64,000 nucleotides of DNA, taken from contig CM046847.1 in the NCBI GenBank assembly GCA_025618425.1, positions 13,183,468 through 13,247,467 on the forward strand, in the 5' to 3' direction. The notes beneath the pieces were generated by a model. The model did not search any database. It saw nothing but the letters and a program-made list of their open reading frames with translations, and was not told the origin of the DNA. A program made the position numbers and the translations under genes. This stretch comes from Heliocidaris tuberculata. Its lineage: Eukaryota; Echinodermata; Echinoidea; Camarodonta; Echinometridae. This document shows, piece after piece, positions 55,401 through 64,000 of the stretch. Position 1 is the stretch's first letter; the number at the start of each line of letters is the position of its first letter.

Positions 55401-57394
55401 TTTTTGTAATATTCTCCGGTTACTATTCAAATAAACGAACACGCATGAATTGTTGTGTGTTAAAACGTCAATATATATTAATCTGCTCATTTATTTTACC
55501 TCGCTTTTTCTCTCTTTCTTTTATCTTCAAAAGAACATCACAATCTACACAGGGCCAGAAGGTAATATTTATTTGATCTCTTTTAAAATCCAAATTGATT
55601 TGTTGTCTACTGTTTCATTTGTTGATGATCTTAGTATAATAGTCTTTCAGGCCTAGATGATGTTTATTTTAAAATACTTTTGCGGAGAATGGTTGGGCTT
55701 TCTCATTAAAAGCCATGGTATCTAATTGCCCACATCTCTACAAATACTCTATTGCTAATGCGATTTCATTCATTTTACCATTATTCTGCTTCGCACATCC
55801 TTCTTTTTCACATTCCTTCTCTTTCATCTTCTTTCACATCAGAAAATTTTCTTCTTTTTTCCTTCTCTATTATACATTTCTTGTTTCTTCTTCCCCTGCT
55901 TCTATTTTTTTTGTTGTTCTTCCTCTTCATCATTTTCTTCACCATCACCATCACCGGCGTCATAATTTTCAGTATCATCAGCAGCAGCAGCAGCAGCATT
56001 ATAATTATTAGTCATTTATTCATTCACTCATTAATCACTATCATGCCGTCATACTCCTCATTCTAAAATTCTTCTTCTCCCCCCCCCCCTTCTTCTTCCT
56101 GCTCCTCCTCCTCACCCTCATCATTCAGCACAGGGACGAATTCAGGAATATGTAAGGAGGCACAAATCTCAGAAAATTCTCTGATCAGCAAAAAAAAAAA
56201 AAAAAAAAAAAATCTCATCAGGACTAAGAGAGGCGGGGAAACAATTTACAAGAAAAAGGGGGTGCGGGCAGGAAGTGTCCCCCTTCCAAATATGCCACTG
56301 ATTCATCATCTTAATTATTGTAATAATCATCCCCTCTTCTTTCTTTCTGCTATTTCTCCTTCATATTCGCACTCTTCAAACATACTACATCCAATTTTGA
56401 TATTTACATCATTTTTTTTTCATAAAGAGGGACCACTCTGCCAATGGGAGATAACAAGCGATTCTGATAACCCCGATTCCTACTCATCATTTGCCGACTT
56501 CAAGGCCACGTTAACCAGAAATTGTCGGCCCGGTGAGCCTGGGAAACTCGTATGGACGGTTCCGATGGACGCCCCTGATCTACTCTACTACCACGTAAGA
56601 TAATTGTTTGTGAGAAAAAATGATTATGTTGATAGCGAGAAGGGCGTTAACGTCGTACTTTACACAGATTCAACGCCCTTTATACTTCATTATTTGGGGG
56701 AGACTGGCATTATCATGATCATGGAGGAATTCAGTTGTTACTGCAAGTCTGCAATTCATAATATATTTTATGCATTCGTGTTAATCTGCACGAAATAGAA
56801 TATAATGTCTTTTTATTATTAAAAAAACCCCGTTGTTGACATAAATAGATATTTTACCCCAAAACCTCCTTGAAATGGTACAAATAAGGGTGTTTCATTA
56901 TTTACATTTTCCTGATGGTGGATATGGGGTTAAGTGAAAAAATATCTTCTCGTCTGAGACTAGATAGAAGGGAATTTTGAAATCCCCCCAAAAGCATGAG
57001 CCGCACAGACACACCCTACATACAGAATGGACACGACTTTTTATCTTCCATGTCTGATATATTGCAGTGTTTCACCCATCGCTTCCTCGGCTGGAAAATC
57101 CATCTTGTGGATGTCGACGAAAACATGACGTCACAAAAACCGACCATGTATGAAGGTACCACAACGCTAACGAGGAGGACTAGAACGAAACCTGCTGTCA
57201 CCAGCGGAGGTTTGACAACCGATGCCGGAACGATCATTGCTGTTGTGACGTCATGTTTTCTCGTTCTAGCACTGGTTTTGTCACTCGCCTTCTGTCTGTA
57301 TCGCCAAATAAAACAAAAGCCCAAATCACACTATACGGTTACACTGTTATCCGATTTGCGGAAAAATCAAGTTCCAGATAAATTTTCTGCATAA
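40633..57394 (+). CDS. Gene C: Skeletor-like DM13-DM13-DOMON-cupredoxin protein with transmembrane tail
   Basis: The coding exons found are 40633-40764, 42084-42156, 42738-42846, 43442-43613, 44991-45066, 47375-47621, 47966-48202, 49923-50061, 51703-51816, 52266-52478, 53421-53614, 55534-55561, 56428-56594 and 57068-57394. They join in frame (741 residues plus a split first codon) with the same phases as A. The 5' half is nearly identical to B. From exon 9 on, C is clearly diverged from A and B but with mostly conservative changes (for example SPRNGAGSCPDVISSGSAEN), which suggests selection on the protein. The tail has a Thr-rich stalk, a clear transmembrane helix (TIIAVVTSCFLVLALVLSLA) and a basic cytosolic tail ending at TAA 57392, so C predicts a type I membrane protein. 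As for B, no signal exon was found upstream (39114-40632). Confidence 0.85.
41268..42010. repeat. Trinucleotide repeat block, gene C intron 2
   Basis: Longer version of the gene B block, with an ACT run at about 41456-41492. Confidence 0.92.
45395..47307. mobile_element. Large TIR repeat with GGTCAAAGGTCA units, gene C intron 6
   Basis: Counterpart of 28271-30187, with nested TTAA-flanked MITE at 45496-46097. Confidence 0.7.
48225..48570 (+). repeat. Related TTCCGAAGGTTCGTTA array, gene C intron 8
   Basis: Shorter and more divergent relative of the A/B minisatellite, with TTCGGAATTATGAAC words and no long GGTACGTTA array. Confidence 0.75.
48785..49597. mobile_element. TIR element with GTCTCGCCTGCA ends, gene C intron 8
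   Basis: GTCTCGCCTGCA (48785) and TGCAGGCGAGAC (ending 49597) are exact inverted ends. It is absent from the same intron of A and B. No open frame resembles a transposase. Confidence 0.65.
50380..51250 (-). pseudogene. Non-LTR retrotransposon remnant (L1/Tx1-like C-terminus), gene C intron 9
   Basis: On the minus strand 51172-50924 reads through LWNNSLIKIDGNVAFKHNWI and on to HFLDYYSLISALL, typical of the region after the reverse transcriptase in L1/Tx1-type elements. Further on, 50607-50524 reads CTFCISSVEGISHLFWKCP, a C-x2-C-x8-H-x4-C knuckle. Stops interrupt the frame, so it is a dead fragment without the catalytic core. Confidence 0.7.
52755..52970. repeat. (CAT/CGT)n microsatellite, gene C intron 11
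   Basis: Same position as in A and B but more interrupted. Confidence 0.9.
53735..54950. repeat. Imperfect CACTGTG/TTGTGACAGTGTG tandem repeats, gene C intron 12
   Basis: Units of about 110-130 bp with AGAATCTCAGTGTGTACAC and TTTGGAACACTTTCATAGTG words. A and B have only about two units (18945-19205 and 36290-36565). Confidence 0.65.
53939..54191. mobile_element. MITE with GGCCCGTATTCTGAACTCC ends
   Basis: GGCCCGTATTCTGAACTCCA at the left pairs with TGGAGTTCGGAATACGGGCC at the right; the interior is full of GTTTAA words. It is inserted within the CACTGTG repeat block. Confidence 0.8.
55562..56427. other. Intron 13 of gene C: repeats only
   Basis: Pyrimidine-rich tracts, a GCA/CAT run near 55978, C11 near 56079, and a repeat fragment at about 56138-56295 ending CCAAATATGCCACTG, similar to the 1339-1563 family. 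No extra exon was seen. Confidence 0.6.
57068..57394 (+). CDS. Gene C exon 15: C-x2-H motif, stalk, transmembrane helix, basic tail
   Basis: TTGCAG|TGT opens CFTHRFLGWKIHLVDVDENM. A Thr/Arg stalk, about 22 hydrophobic residues and the stop-transfer stretch YRQIKQKPK follow. This is the best-preserved membrane anchor of the three genes and probably shows the ancestral C-terminus. Confidence 0.87.
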   Translation, partial: CFTHRFLGWKIHLVDVDENMTSQKPTMYEGTTTLTRRTRTKPAVTSGGLTTDAGTIIAVVTSCFLVLALVLSLAFCLYRQIKQKPKSHYTVTLLSDLRKNQVPDKFSA

Positions 57395-58035
57395 TGATAT
57401 AAATATGAATTTTTAAAAAGTTGGTGCTTTACAAGCCTTCTAGTCAAGAACGAGTTAAATCGACTTCAAAACCGGAGACAATCGAACGACTGTTCTGACG
57501 TCACTCCAATTTTGAGCTGATTTGGCTTTCCTCTTCCATGTCCTCCAAAAGGACTTGCAGTATCTCGAAATTTTGATCTAAAAAAAAATCATATGAATTT
57601 TCGAACTTCGATTATTGAGATTTTACATATTTGAATATTCATATCAAATATTGTTGCAAATTCTTCCAAAATCGCATCATAGATCGTATTGTGTGTGGTA
57701 TATAAGCTTACAGCTCTCGTGTTCATATTTTGGTAAAACATGTGGGGCTTTTTGTGAATTATACCATCTATATTCATTTACGTAAATGCACTTTCAATAT
57801 ATTTACCCCCATATCATAGCAGCCTATCTTATCAGCCTTTAACAAAAATATGGGGATATATTGTGTGGGCTAAATCTCCTTTTAATTCTTCCCCGTTGTT
57901 GAATGAGAAAAATATTTCACAACTGTAGCACCGGCCCCTTCCCCGAGCAAGATCTAGATAGCTAGTAACATTATTTATTTCCCAATCTGGATTTATTATT
58001 TCTACTCCTCACTCTCCCTCTCCCCACAAAATAAT
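57395..58035. other. 3' flank of gene C, nothing recognised
   Basis: AT-rich sequence. Part is probably 3' UTR, but no convincing polyadenylation signal could be chosen. Confidence 0.5.
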
Positions 58036-58319
58036 AGGGAGCTTTTGAAATAGGATGGTAGCTCGGAGCACAACGCAAGTCCCTTCGAATGCTCCTTCTG
58101 CGCATGCGGAAACGCACCGCACTCCGTCCTCCTGGTTTTCAGGACGGTATTCAGCCAAAATAGCGTCCGGTCTGAACAGGACGGAGCGTTGTATTTTGCG
58201 AAAAATGTCTACTACCCAAGACGCACAGTACGGTGCACTACATGTGACAGCTAAATTTTTACAACATGCACATAGAGTATAGACATTGAATCTTGTAGTT
58301 ATACAGAAATATAGAAAAT

Positions 58320-58817
58320 GAAAAAAAAAACATTAGGAAAGAGAAAAGGATAGATTAGAGCAAAAACAAAGAAACGCATAAGGAGAGAGAAGGGAAAGAT
58401 TAAAGGAAAAACAAGAAATACATAAGGAAAGAGAAGAGGATAGGTTAGAGGAAAAACAAAGAAATGAATAAGGAGAGAGAGAAGAAGATAGATTACAAAG
58501 GAAAACAAAGAAATACATTTGGAAAGAAATATATATTAAAGGGGGAAAAACAACAAAGAAATACATTAGGAAAGAGAAGACGATAAATTAGAAGAAAAAC
58601 AAAGAAATACATATGGAGAGAGAAGAGGAAAGATTAAAGGAAAAACAAAGAAATATATAATGAGAGAGAAGAGGACATATTAGAGGAAAAACAAAAATAT
58701 ATAAGGAGAGAGGAGATGATAGATTACAGGAAAATTAAATAAAACCATAATGAGAGAGAAGAGGATAGATTAGAGGGAAACAAAGAAATACATAATAAGA
58801 GAGAAGAGGAAAGATTA
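58320..58817. repeat. 46-bp purine minisatellite (left part)
   Basis: Units such as AAAGAAATACATAAGGAGAG followed by AGAAGAGGATAGATTAGAGG. It continues after the LINE at 60948-61075. Confidence 0.88.
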
Positions 58818-60947
58818 ATTCAATTTCAATTCAATTTAAAGACATTTATTTCCAACTTTTCAATATACAAATTAATAAATGAGCAAAATAATGTACATAT
58901 ATTTTGAACAAAAAATATGACAAAATATACACTAATGTGATACATACATAGTTGGAGGACACACCTCTAAAAGCAAAAGCTTGGGGCGAGGGTGCCCTTA
59001 GTACATAATACATTATTACATAATAAATATATAAAAAGAAAAATAGCTACATACAAAAAAAGAAAGAGACCGCTGAGCTTGATTGGAGGGGAAAAAGGGG
59101 GAGGAGAAAAGAAAAGAAAAAGAAGGGGAAAGAGGAAAAAGAGGGGGAGAATGGAGGTGCAACATGAGAATTGTACGGAAAAGAGAAATATTCACGAAGA
59201 GGCAGAGAGAAGAAAGAATAGAGAGAATAGATACAACGGAGGGTGTGGAAGTGTCTTAAACCATATTATTTGTAAGATGAAGTGAAATATTTTTTCATCC
59301 TTCTTGAGAAGCTAGCGAGAGATGCGGAGTATTTTATTGTGTCAGGGATAACGTTCCACAGCTTGGGTCCTGAGTACCGGATATTATGTTGGAATAATAG
59401 GGTTCTGTGCTTGGGTAGATGGATGTGATTTGCGTGTCTGGTTTCGTATTTATGAATCGTAGAATTTAATTGAAAAAGATTACAAAATTCTTCAGGAAAT
59501 AAATTGTTTGTACATCTGTACATAAAAATGCTTTGTTGATGTTTATTTATATCGGTAAATTTTAGTATGTTAAATTGTTTGAACAAATGGTCGACGTGAG
59601 ACCGGGGAGCAGTACCTGTAGTTATACGAATTATTTTCTTTTGTAGAGTGATTAGTTTTTGCAATTTGGAGGTTGTAGAGTTCCCCCAGGCCAGGTTGCA
59701 GTATGATAGATATGGTAGAATAAGAGAGTTGTAAAGCATACGGAGGATGTTGTTTGGTAAAATGTGCCGCAGTCTAGAAATGATGCCAATGTTTTTAGAG
59801 ACTTTGTTTTCTGTTTCAAGAATATGTTTTTTCCAAGACATAGAACTGTCGATGTGCACACCTAGAAATTTTGTGTTTTCAACTCTAGATAGTAGTACGT
59901 TGTCGAGATATATGGAAATGCTGTCTAAATCAATGTTTTTATTGTTGTGAAAAATCATATAGTTGCTTTTTTTTAGATTGACGGACAATTTATTAGCCTT
60001 AAACCACTCGCATACAAGGCTTAGCTGTTGATTAACATTACTGCACAGAGAGGTAAGATTTGATCCACTACATAAAATATTCGTGTCGTCGGCATAAAGA
60101 ACAAAAGTTAATGTTGCTGTTGATTTGAAGATGTCGTTTATATAAAGAATAAAAAGTAATGGACCAAGCAACGACCCTTGAGGTACACCACATGTGATAT
60201 TACTCATGTTTGAGAAAACCGAGTCAATTTTAGTACACTGGAGGCGATTTCTAAGATAACTGGCAAACCAGTCGTATGCTATGCCACGGATTCCATACAT
60301 GTAAAGTTTATTTAGTAGAATTGAGTGATTAATGGTATCGAAGGCTTTCGATAAGTCTATAAAGATTCCAATTGAATATTGATTTTTTTCAAATGAGTCA
60401 ATTATATCGTTTGTTAGTTTAGATAATGCCATAGCTGTAGAAAATTTTTGGCGGAATCCAAATTGGTTTTTGTAAATAATGTCATGTTTAACAAGAAAGT
60501 CGTAAGTCCTGGTGTATACAATGCGTTCAAGAATTTTAGAAAAAACTGATAGAACAGATATTGGCCTGTAGTTAGTAAGCTGTCTTTTGTCCCCAGTCTT
60601 AAATATAGGTGTGAAAATATGACACAGCGGTTTAGATATATACTGAATCGCACTTTTAATTACCCTCGGACTGAATTCGTCTAAACCTGCAGATTTATTA
60701 TTTTCAAACGAGCTGACAATATTACTTATTTCATTTTCATCTGTAGGATATAAAAATAGAGAATCATCAGGCGGAATGTTCATGTATGTCCGAAAGTCAG
60801 TATTACACTGTGGTATTTTATTAGCAAGAGTGGGACCAATTTTTGTGAAGAAATCGTTAAATGAGTTACTTATGGTTAAAGGATCAGTCACAATTTTATC
60901 ATCAATACTGAAGGCAGTCTCTGGGCATTCATGAACTTTCTTTTTAA
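58818..60947 (-). mobile_element. 5'-truncated CR1/L2-like LINE
   Basis: The element reads on the minus strand, with its broken 5' end near 60947 and its 3' end near 58818, where it finishes in ATTGAA-type sequence. The endonuclease region is missing. The 3' UTR (58818-59265) matches the intron fragments at 16261 and 33599. Confidence 0.85.
59266..60945 (-). pseudogene. LINE reverse transcriptase, 5'-truncated, with internal deletion
   Basis: It is open for about 560 codons. Visible motifs: TPIFKTGDKRQLTNYRPISV, FIDLSKAFDTINHSILL, CGVPQGSLLGPLLFILYIND and the catalytic YADDT, then a typical C-terminal region (SGPKLWNVIPDTIKYSASLA). It reverse-transcribes LINE RNA in intact relatives. Here the endonuclease is lost and about 20 residues seem missing between KPLCHIF and TPIFKTG, where related proteins have a linker ending in a V-TPI motif. 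The open frame extends about 36 codons upstream into the minisatellite, which is not part of the element. CR1/L2-type assignment is by motif style only. Confidence 0.8.
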
Positions 60948-61075
60948 TAAAGGAAAAACAAAAAATACATAAGGAAAGAGAAGAGGGTATAAAAAAAAGA
61001 AAAACAAATAAATACATAGTGAGAGAGAAGAGGATAGACAAGAGGAAAAACAAAGAAATGAATTAGGAAAAATAT
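60948..61075. repeat. 46-bp purine minisatellite (right part)
   Basis: Same unit as 58320-58817, interrupted by the LINE. Confidence 0.85.
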
Positions 61076-61309
61076 ATATATTTAGCGCGCCATCTCTCCG
61101 TTTCCGTTTCCGTTTAGGCGTCTCCGTTGGAGCGCACCGTGTAGCGAAACAAAATACTGGAACAGGACAAGTTATGCGCGACGTCCAGCACGAACGCTTA
61201 TCAATCCCGTTGCGTGACCTCCCGTCCCGTTTCGAAAGCTCGCTATTGTCTCAAGACACTATTCCCTCCCTCAATCTGACCCTCCCATTTTCAAAATGAT
61301 GGTGCCCAG

Positions 61310-61345
61310 ATTTTAACAATAATAATAATAATAATAATAATAATA
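61310..61345. repeat. (AAT)n microsatellite
   Basis: ATA/AAT run of about 36 bp. Confidence 0.9.
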
Positions 61346-61509
61346 CAATACATTTATTAGTATATATAATTCAGTATGATTTTTTTCTGCTCTTTTATTC
61401 TCTCACCCAGTAATACAACACTCTTAAAGACTTTAATAGATTGACTGAGATTAAGAAAAATAAAAATAGAAAGAGGCACATATGAACTATTCCGGGTCTT
61501 TTCACGTGA

Positions 61510-61735
61510 TCCATACTTTGCATTGCACATTACGTTTCTTCCCGACAATTTCCAATGATATCTAACCGTAGATTAAACATGCCTCTCGCTCCTTTTCGGC
61601 AAATTAAGCAGCACTACTTTTTAAACAAATTATTCCACTGTTTTATAAAATATGTATGAAAGTAATAATGATTTACTGACGACGACCCAGGGAACCTGGT
61701 TTTAATTAAGTGAAGGAATTGGAACGTACATATTT
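61510..61735 (+). repeat. Degenerate copy of the sequence found before genes B and C
   Basis: TTTGCATTGCACATTACGTT, the motif around ATGCCTCTCGCTCCTTTT..GGCAAATTAAGCAG and the trailing GGAACCTGGTTTTAATTAAG match 22860-23065 and 40270-40490 with substitutions. No following exon was found up to 64000. Confidence 0.7.
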
Positions 61736-61943
61736 AAAAAAATGTGCAATATTGGATGTCCCTGAGGTCAATACAAGGAAATATTGGACGAGGTATGTCG
61801 ACATACTGGACAAGTCGAAGACGATTTCAATATTGTTTTGCATATTGAGTTTAATATTTACTGTATTGGCCGAATTACGCCATCCAGTATTATCATTATT
61901 ATTCCCATATAAAATATTCTTTTGCGCCATTTCCCCCCTCCCC

Positions 61944-61982
<39 letters not shown>

Positions 61983-63130
61983 GCGGATGAATCTGATGTG
62001 CAAACTTAACACGCTTTGAAAGTTTTCTGACAATAAATTTGATGGTTTATCAGTTATTTTCACCTTCTGCTAAACCTCATATCTTGTCCACCGATGTAAT
62101 GGAAAATGAAAGTTGAATTTATGGGCATGGTAGACAACTAATGGCGACACCAGTCACTTTGTATTACTTTCTATCATTTGCACGAAATAGCTAGAGGAAA
62201 TTTCATTCCGTAGCTTGCTAACAAAAAATATTTGCAACACACATCTCGATGTGCGTATCCACTGTCTATTCTTTCGTGTATGAAGTCGTCTTTATTATTC
62301 ACGCATACTCGCGATCGAGGCTACGCGCCCAATATTTTTGATACTAGGCTTCCTCGACAGAAAATATTGGTCGGGTTCAACAAGGTCACGAAACGATAAC
62401 ACTTATATTTCAGCTACGAAATCCTCTGTCGGAATGATAATCTAAGTCATCGGTTTACATCAGTGGATATGTATTGTAATTTCATGATCCCAATTTTTCA
62501 TAAACTGACGCCAAAGGGATGTGGATATTTGGGTGCTAGATTTTTCTTTGGAGCTTTTTGGAGTTTTCTCGATTATAATGTTCAAATGGCTGAAGAAACT
62601 CATTGAGCTTTATATGATTGTGTTGTATGATAAGTGGAATAAGAGATTTCAATAATGACACTGCCTTTCTTTTTCTTTCATTACTGATTACTTATATTGA
62701 AGCTTACACAACTTACACTTTTTATAATGTTTTAGGGACTTTACCATTTTGTAAAATAAAGCCTTATACATTATTCTTTAAAATTTAATATTTACTTGGA
62801 AAATTTGGATTTAAGTCCAAAAATTGGCTCTTGTACATTTGATGTGCAGTAGACTTTGTAGATACTGAAATTTAGATGTGCAACTCAGAATGTAGCTTTC
62901 ATTAATCTATGATGATGACTAAATGATGTAGATAATTTGTTTTACCTGACTATCAAGAAAGGAAATATATCTAGTATGCTTATAGATAATAGTGGACATG
63001 CGACTTCTGGTCCTGTACATATCTTACGAAAAATGGCATTAAAAAAAAAAAACTTAGAAAAAAAATCTATTCACATGATATATATTATTATATATGCAAT
63101 GTAAAGGCCATATGTGCCTTCAATTAAATA
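61736..63130. other. Intergenic, nothing recognised
   Basis: AT-rich, with a C10/T-rich homopolymer at about 61936-61979. No exon, element end or RNA gene could be supported. Confidence 0.5.
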
Positions 63131-63144
63131 AATAGAAGAAGAAT

Positions 63145-63420
63145 CGTATTTAAATAACATCATAATAATTATAATAGTAATAATGATAATACAGAGTATT
63201 TGTATTGCGCTCAATGCGCAATGGAGAAGAAAAACTTACAAGTACACGACAATACACAAAAATGGAACAACAACAATGTGAAAGTAAATCTTCTGGAAAG
63301 CAATTTTGAACAAATGAGTTTTGAAGGCATTTTTAAAGCAATCTACACCTGAAATGTGGCAATTGATTCCATAGGTGAGGTCCAGCATATGCAAATGACC
63401 GATCCCCCATGATTTCTTAG
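63145..63420 (-). mobile_element. LINE 3' end (second family)
   Basis: On the minus strand the peptide GINCHISGVDCFKNAFKTHL then FKIAF resembles the end of CR1/L2-type ORF2. It is followed by GCGCTCAATGCGCAAT-type sequence (given in reverse) and an AT-rich trinucleotide tail at 63145-63190. Confidence 0.55.
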
Positions 63421-63718
63421 TTTTAGGAACACCAAGCAATTTAGACTCGGACGATCTTAAGCGTAATATGATAATAATGAGAGAAACATGATCATGATTG
63501 ATTGATGACTGAACATCCAATTTGTGAATTTAATAAATTTTCATTATTCAAGATAACAATGAAAGATTCATAAGCTCTGTTTAAAATGAGAGTGAATAAA
63601 TGTATTAAGCGAAACGGTAGGGCAGGGAGAGAGATGATAGAGAGATTAGGAAGGAGAATAAAATTGGTATAAAGTAGGAAAATGAACACTACGTAAAGAA
63701 TAGAATTATATATACATA

Positions 63719-63719
<1 letters not shown>

Positions 63720-63760
<41 letters not shown>

Positions 63761-63775
63761 TGTGTGTGAGTGAAT
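63720..63775. repeat. (GT)n microsatellite
   Basis: TG run with one GGG interruption. The rest to 64000 shows no gene. Confidence 0.9.
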
Positions 63776-64000
63776 GTCTGGTTTTAGGAAAGTGTGGGTG
63801 GGAGGGATGGAAGATGTCTACACGGGTTAAGCTGGGAAGTGCATGGTAGTTTCGGAGGGAATGGGTAGGTAGGGGCATATGTGGGTAGGGAGGGGTCCAT
63901 GTCGTTTGTTTGTGTGTTTTTTTTTTTAATAATAGGTTCCGTAAAATTATGATTTGTTCACTTTGTTTGGATATACATCATCACACTAATTATGTTTAAA

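Larger units (their letters stand above)
58036..61245. mobile_element. Composite TIR element with minisatellite core, split by a LINE
   Basis: AGGGAGCTTTTGAAATAGGA at the left resembles the reverse complement of the right end (GCGAGCTTTCGAAACGGGAC). GC-richer subterminal blocks (58050-58230 and 61085-61230) flank a 46-bp purine-rich minisatellite, into which the LINE at 58818-60947 is inserted. Confidence 0.6.

Noticed and set aside
55715..56066. Overlapping hydrophobic open frames in gene C intron 13
   Set aside because: Pyrimidine-rich low-complexity sequence read as Phe/Ser/Leu; no homology to A or B introns or to exons.
58055..58282. Open frame in the left end of the composite element
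   Set aside because: No recognised domain, no start context and no conservation to judge; probably chance in a GC-richer stretch.

Overview
The window looks like animal nuclear DNA, most probably from a sea urchin or another echinoderm. Reasons: small exons with consensus GT/AG borders inside long AT-rich introns, abundant trinucleotide and dinucleotide microsatellites, many short inverted-repeat elements, tRNA-derived SINE sequence and non-LTR retrotransposon fragments. No prokaryotic genes, operons, rRNA genes or CRISPR arrays are visible. The species assignment is inference.

The main content is a tandem cluster of three plus-strand paralogous genes of the Skeletor-like DM13/DOMON family, called A (5521-21802), B (23586-39113) and C (40633-57394). 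I rebuilt each by hand from splice sites and phase. Gene A has 15 coding exons totalling 2277 nt, an uninterrupted frame of 758 residues. Its order is signal peptide, DM13, DM13, Ser/Thr-rich linker, DOMON, a cupredoxin-like C-terminal region, a Thr-rich stalk and a hydrophobic C-terminal segment. B and C have the same exons 2-15 with identical phases, but I found no signal-peptide exon for either.

The most informative observation is that B is a chimera. Its 5' half, through the DOMON exon, is nearly identical to C. Its 3' half, from the first bases of the next intron, is nearly identical to A. The switch lies in a 15-bp interval (31073-31087). The simplest history is an ancestral A-C pair that underwent unequal crossing-over at the DOMON exon, giving two tandem units of about 17 kb (14313-31081 and 31082-48202) and a new hybrid middle gene. 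Beside the breakpoint lies a GAAGGTACGTTA-type minisatellite whose units resemble splice donors.

Layout: 1-5520 is intergenic, with microsatellites, MITE-like elements and a SINE. 5521-57394 holds the three genes with repeat-filled introns. 57395-64000 is intergenic; it carries a composite element (58036-61245) in which a 46-bp minisatellite with inverted-repeat ends has been split by a 5'-truncated LINE on the minus strand, a copy of the sequence that precedes B and C (61510-61735), and another LINE 3' end (63145-63420).

By family knowledge, the proteins are secreted or membrane-anchored redox or electron-transfer proteins. DM13 carries a conserved Cys, DOMON resembles cytochrome-b domains, and the C-terminal region has a C-x2-H motif like type-1 copper sites. 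A role in extracellular matrix or surface redox chemistry is inference.
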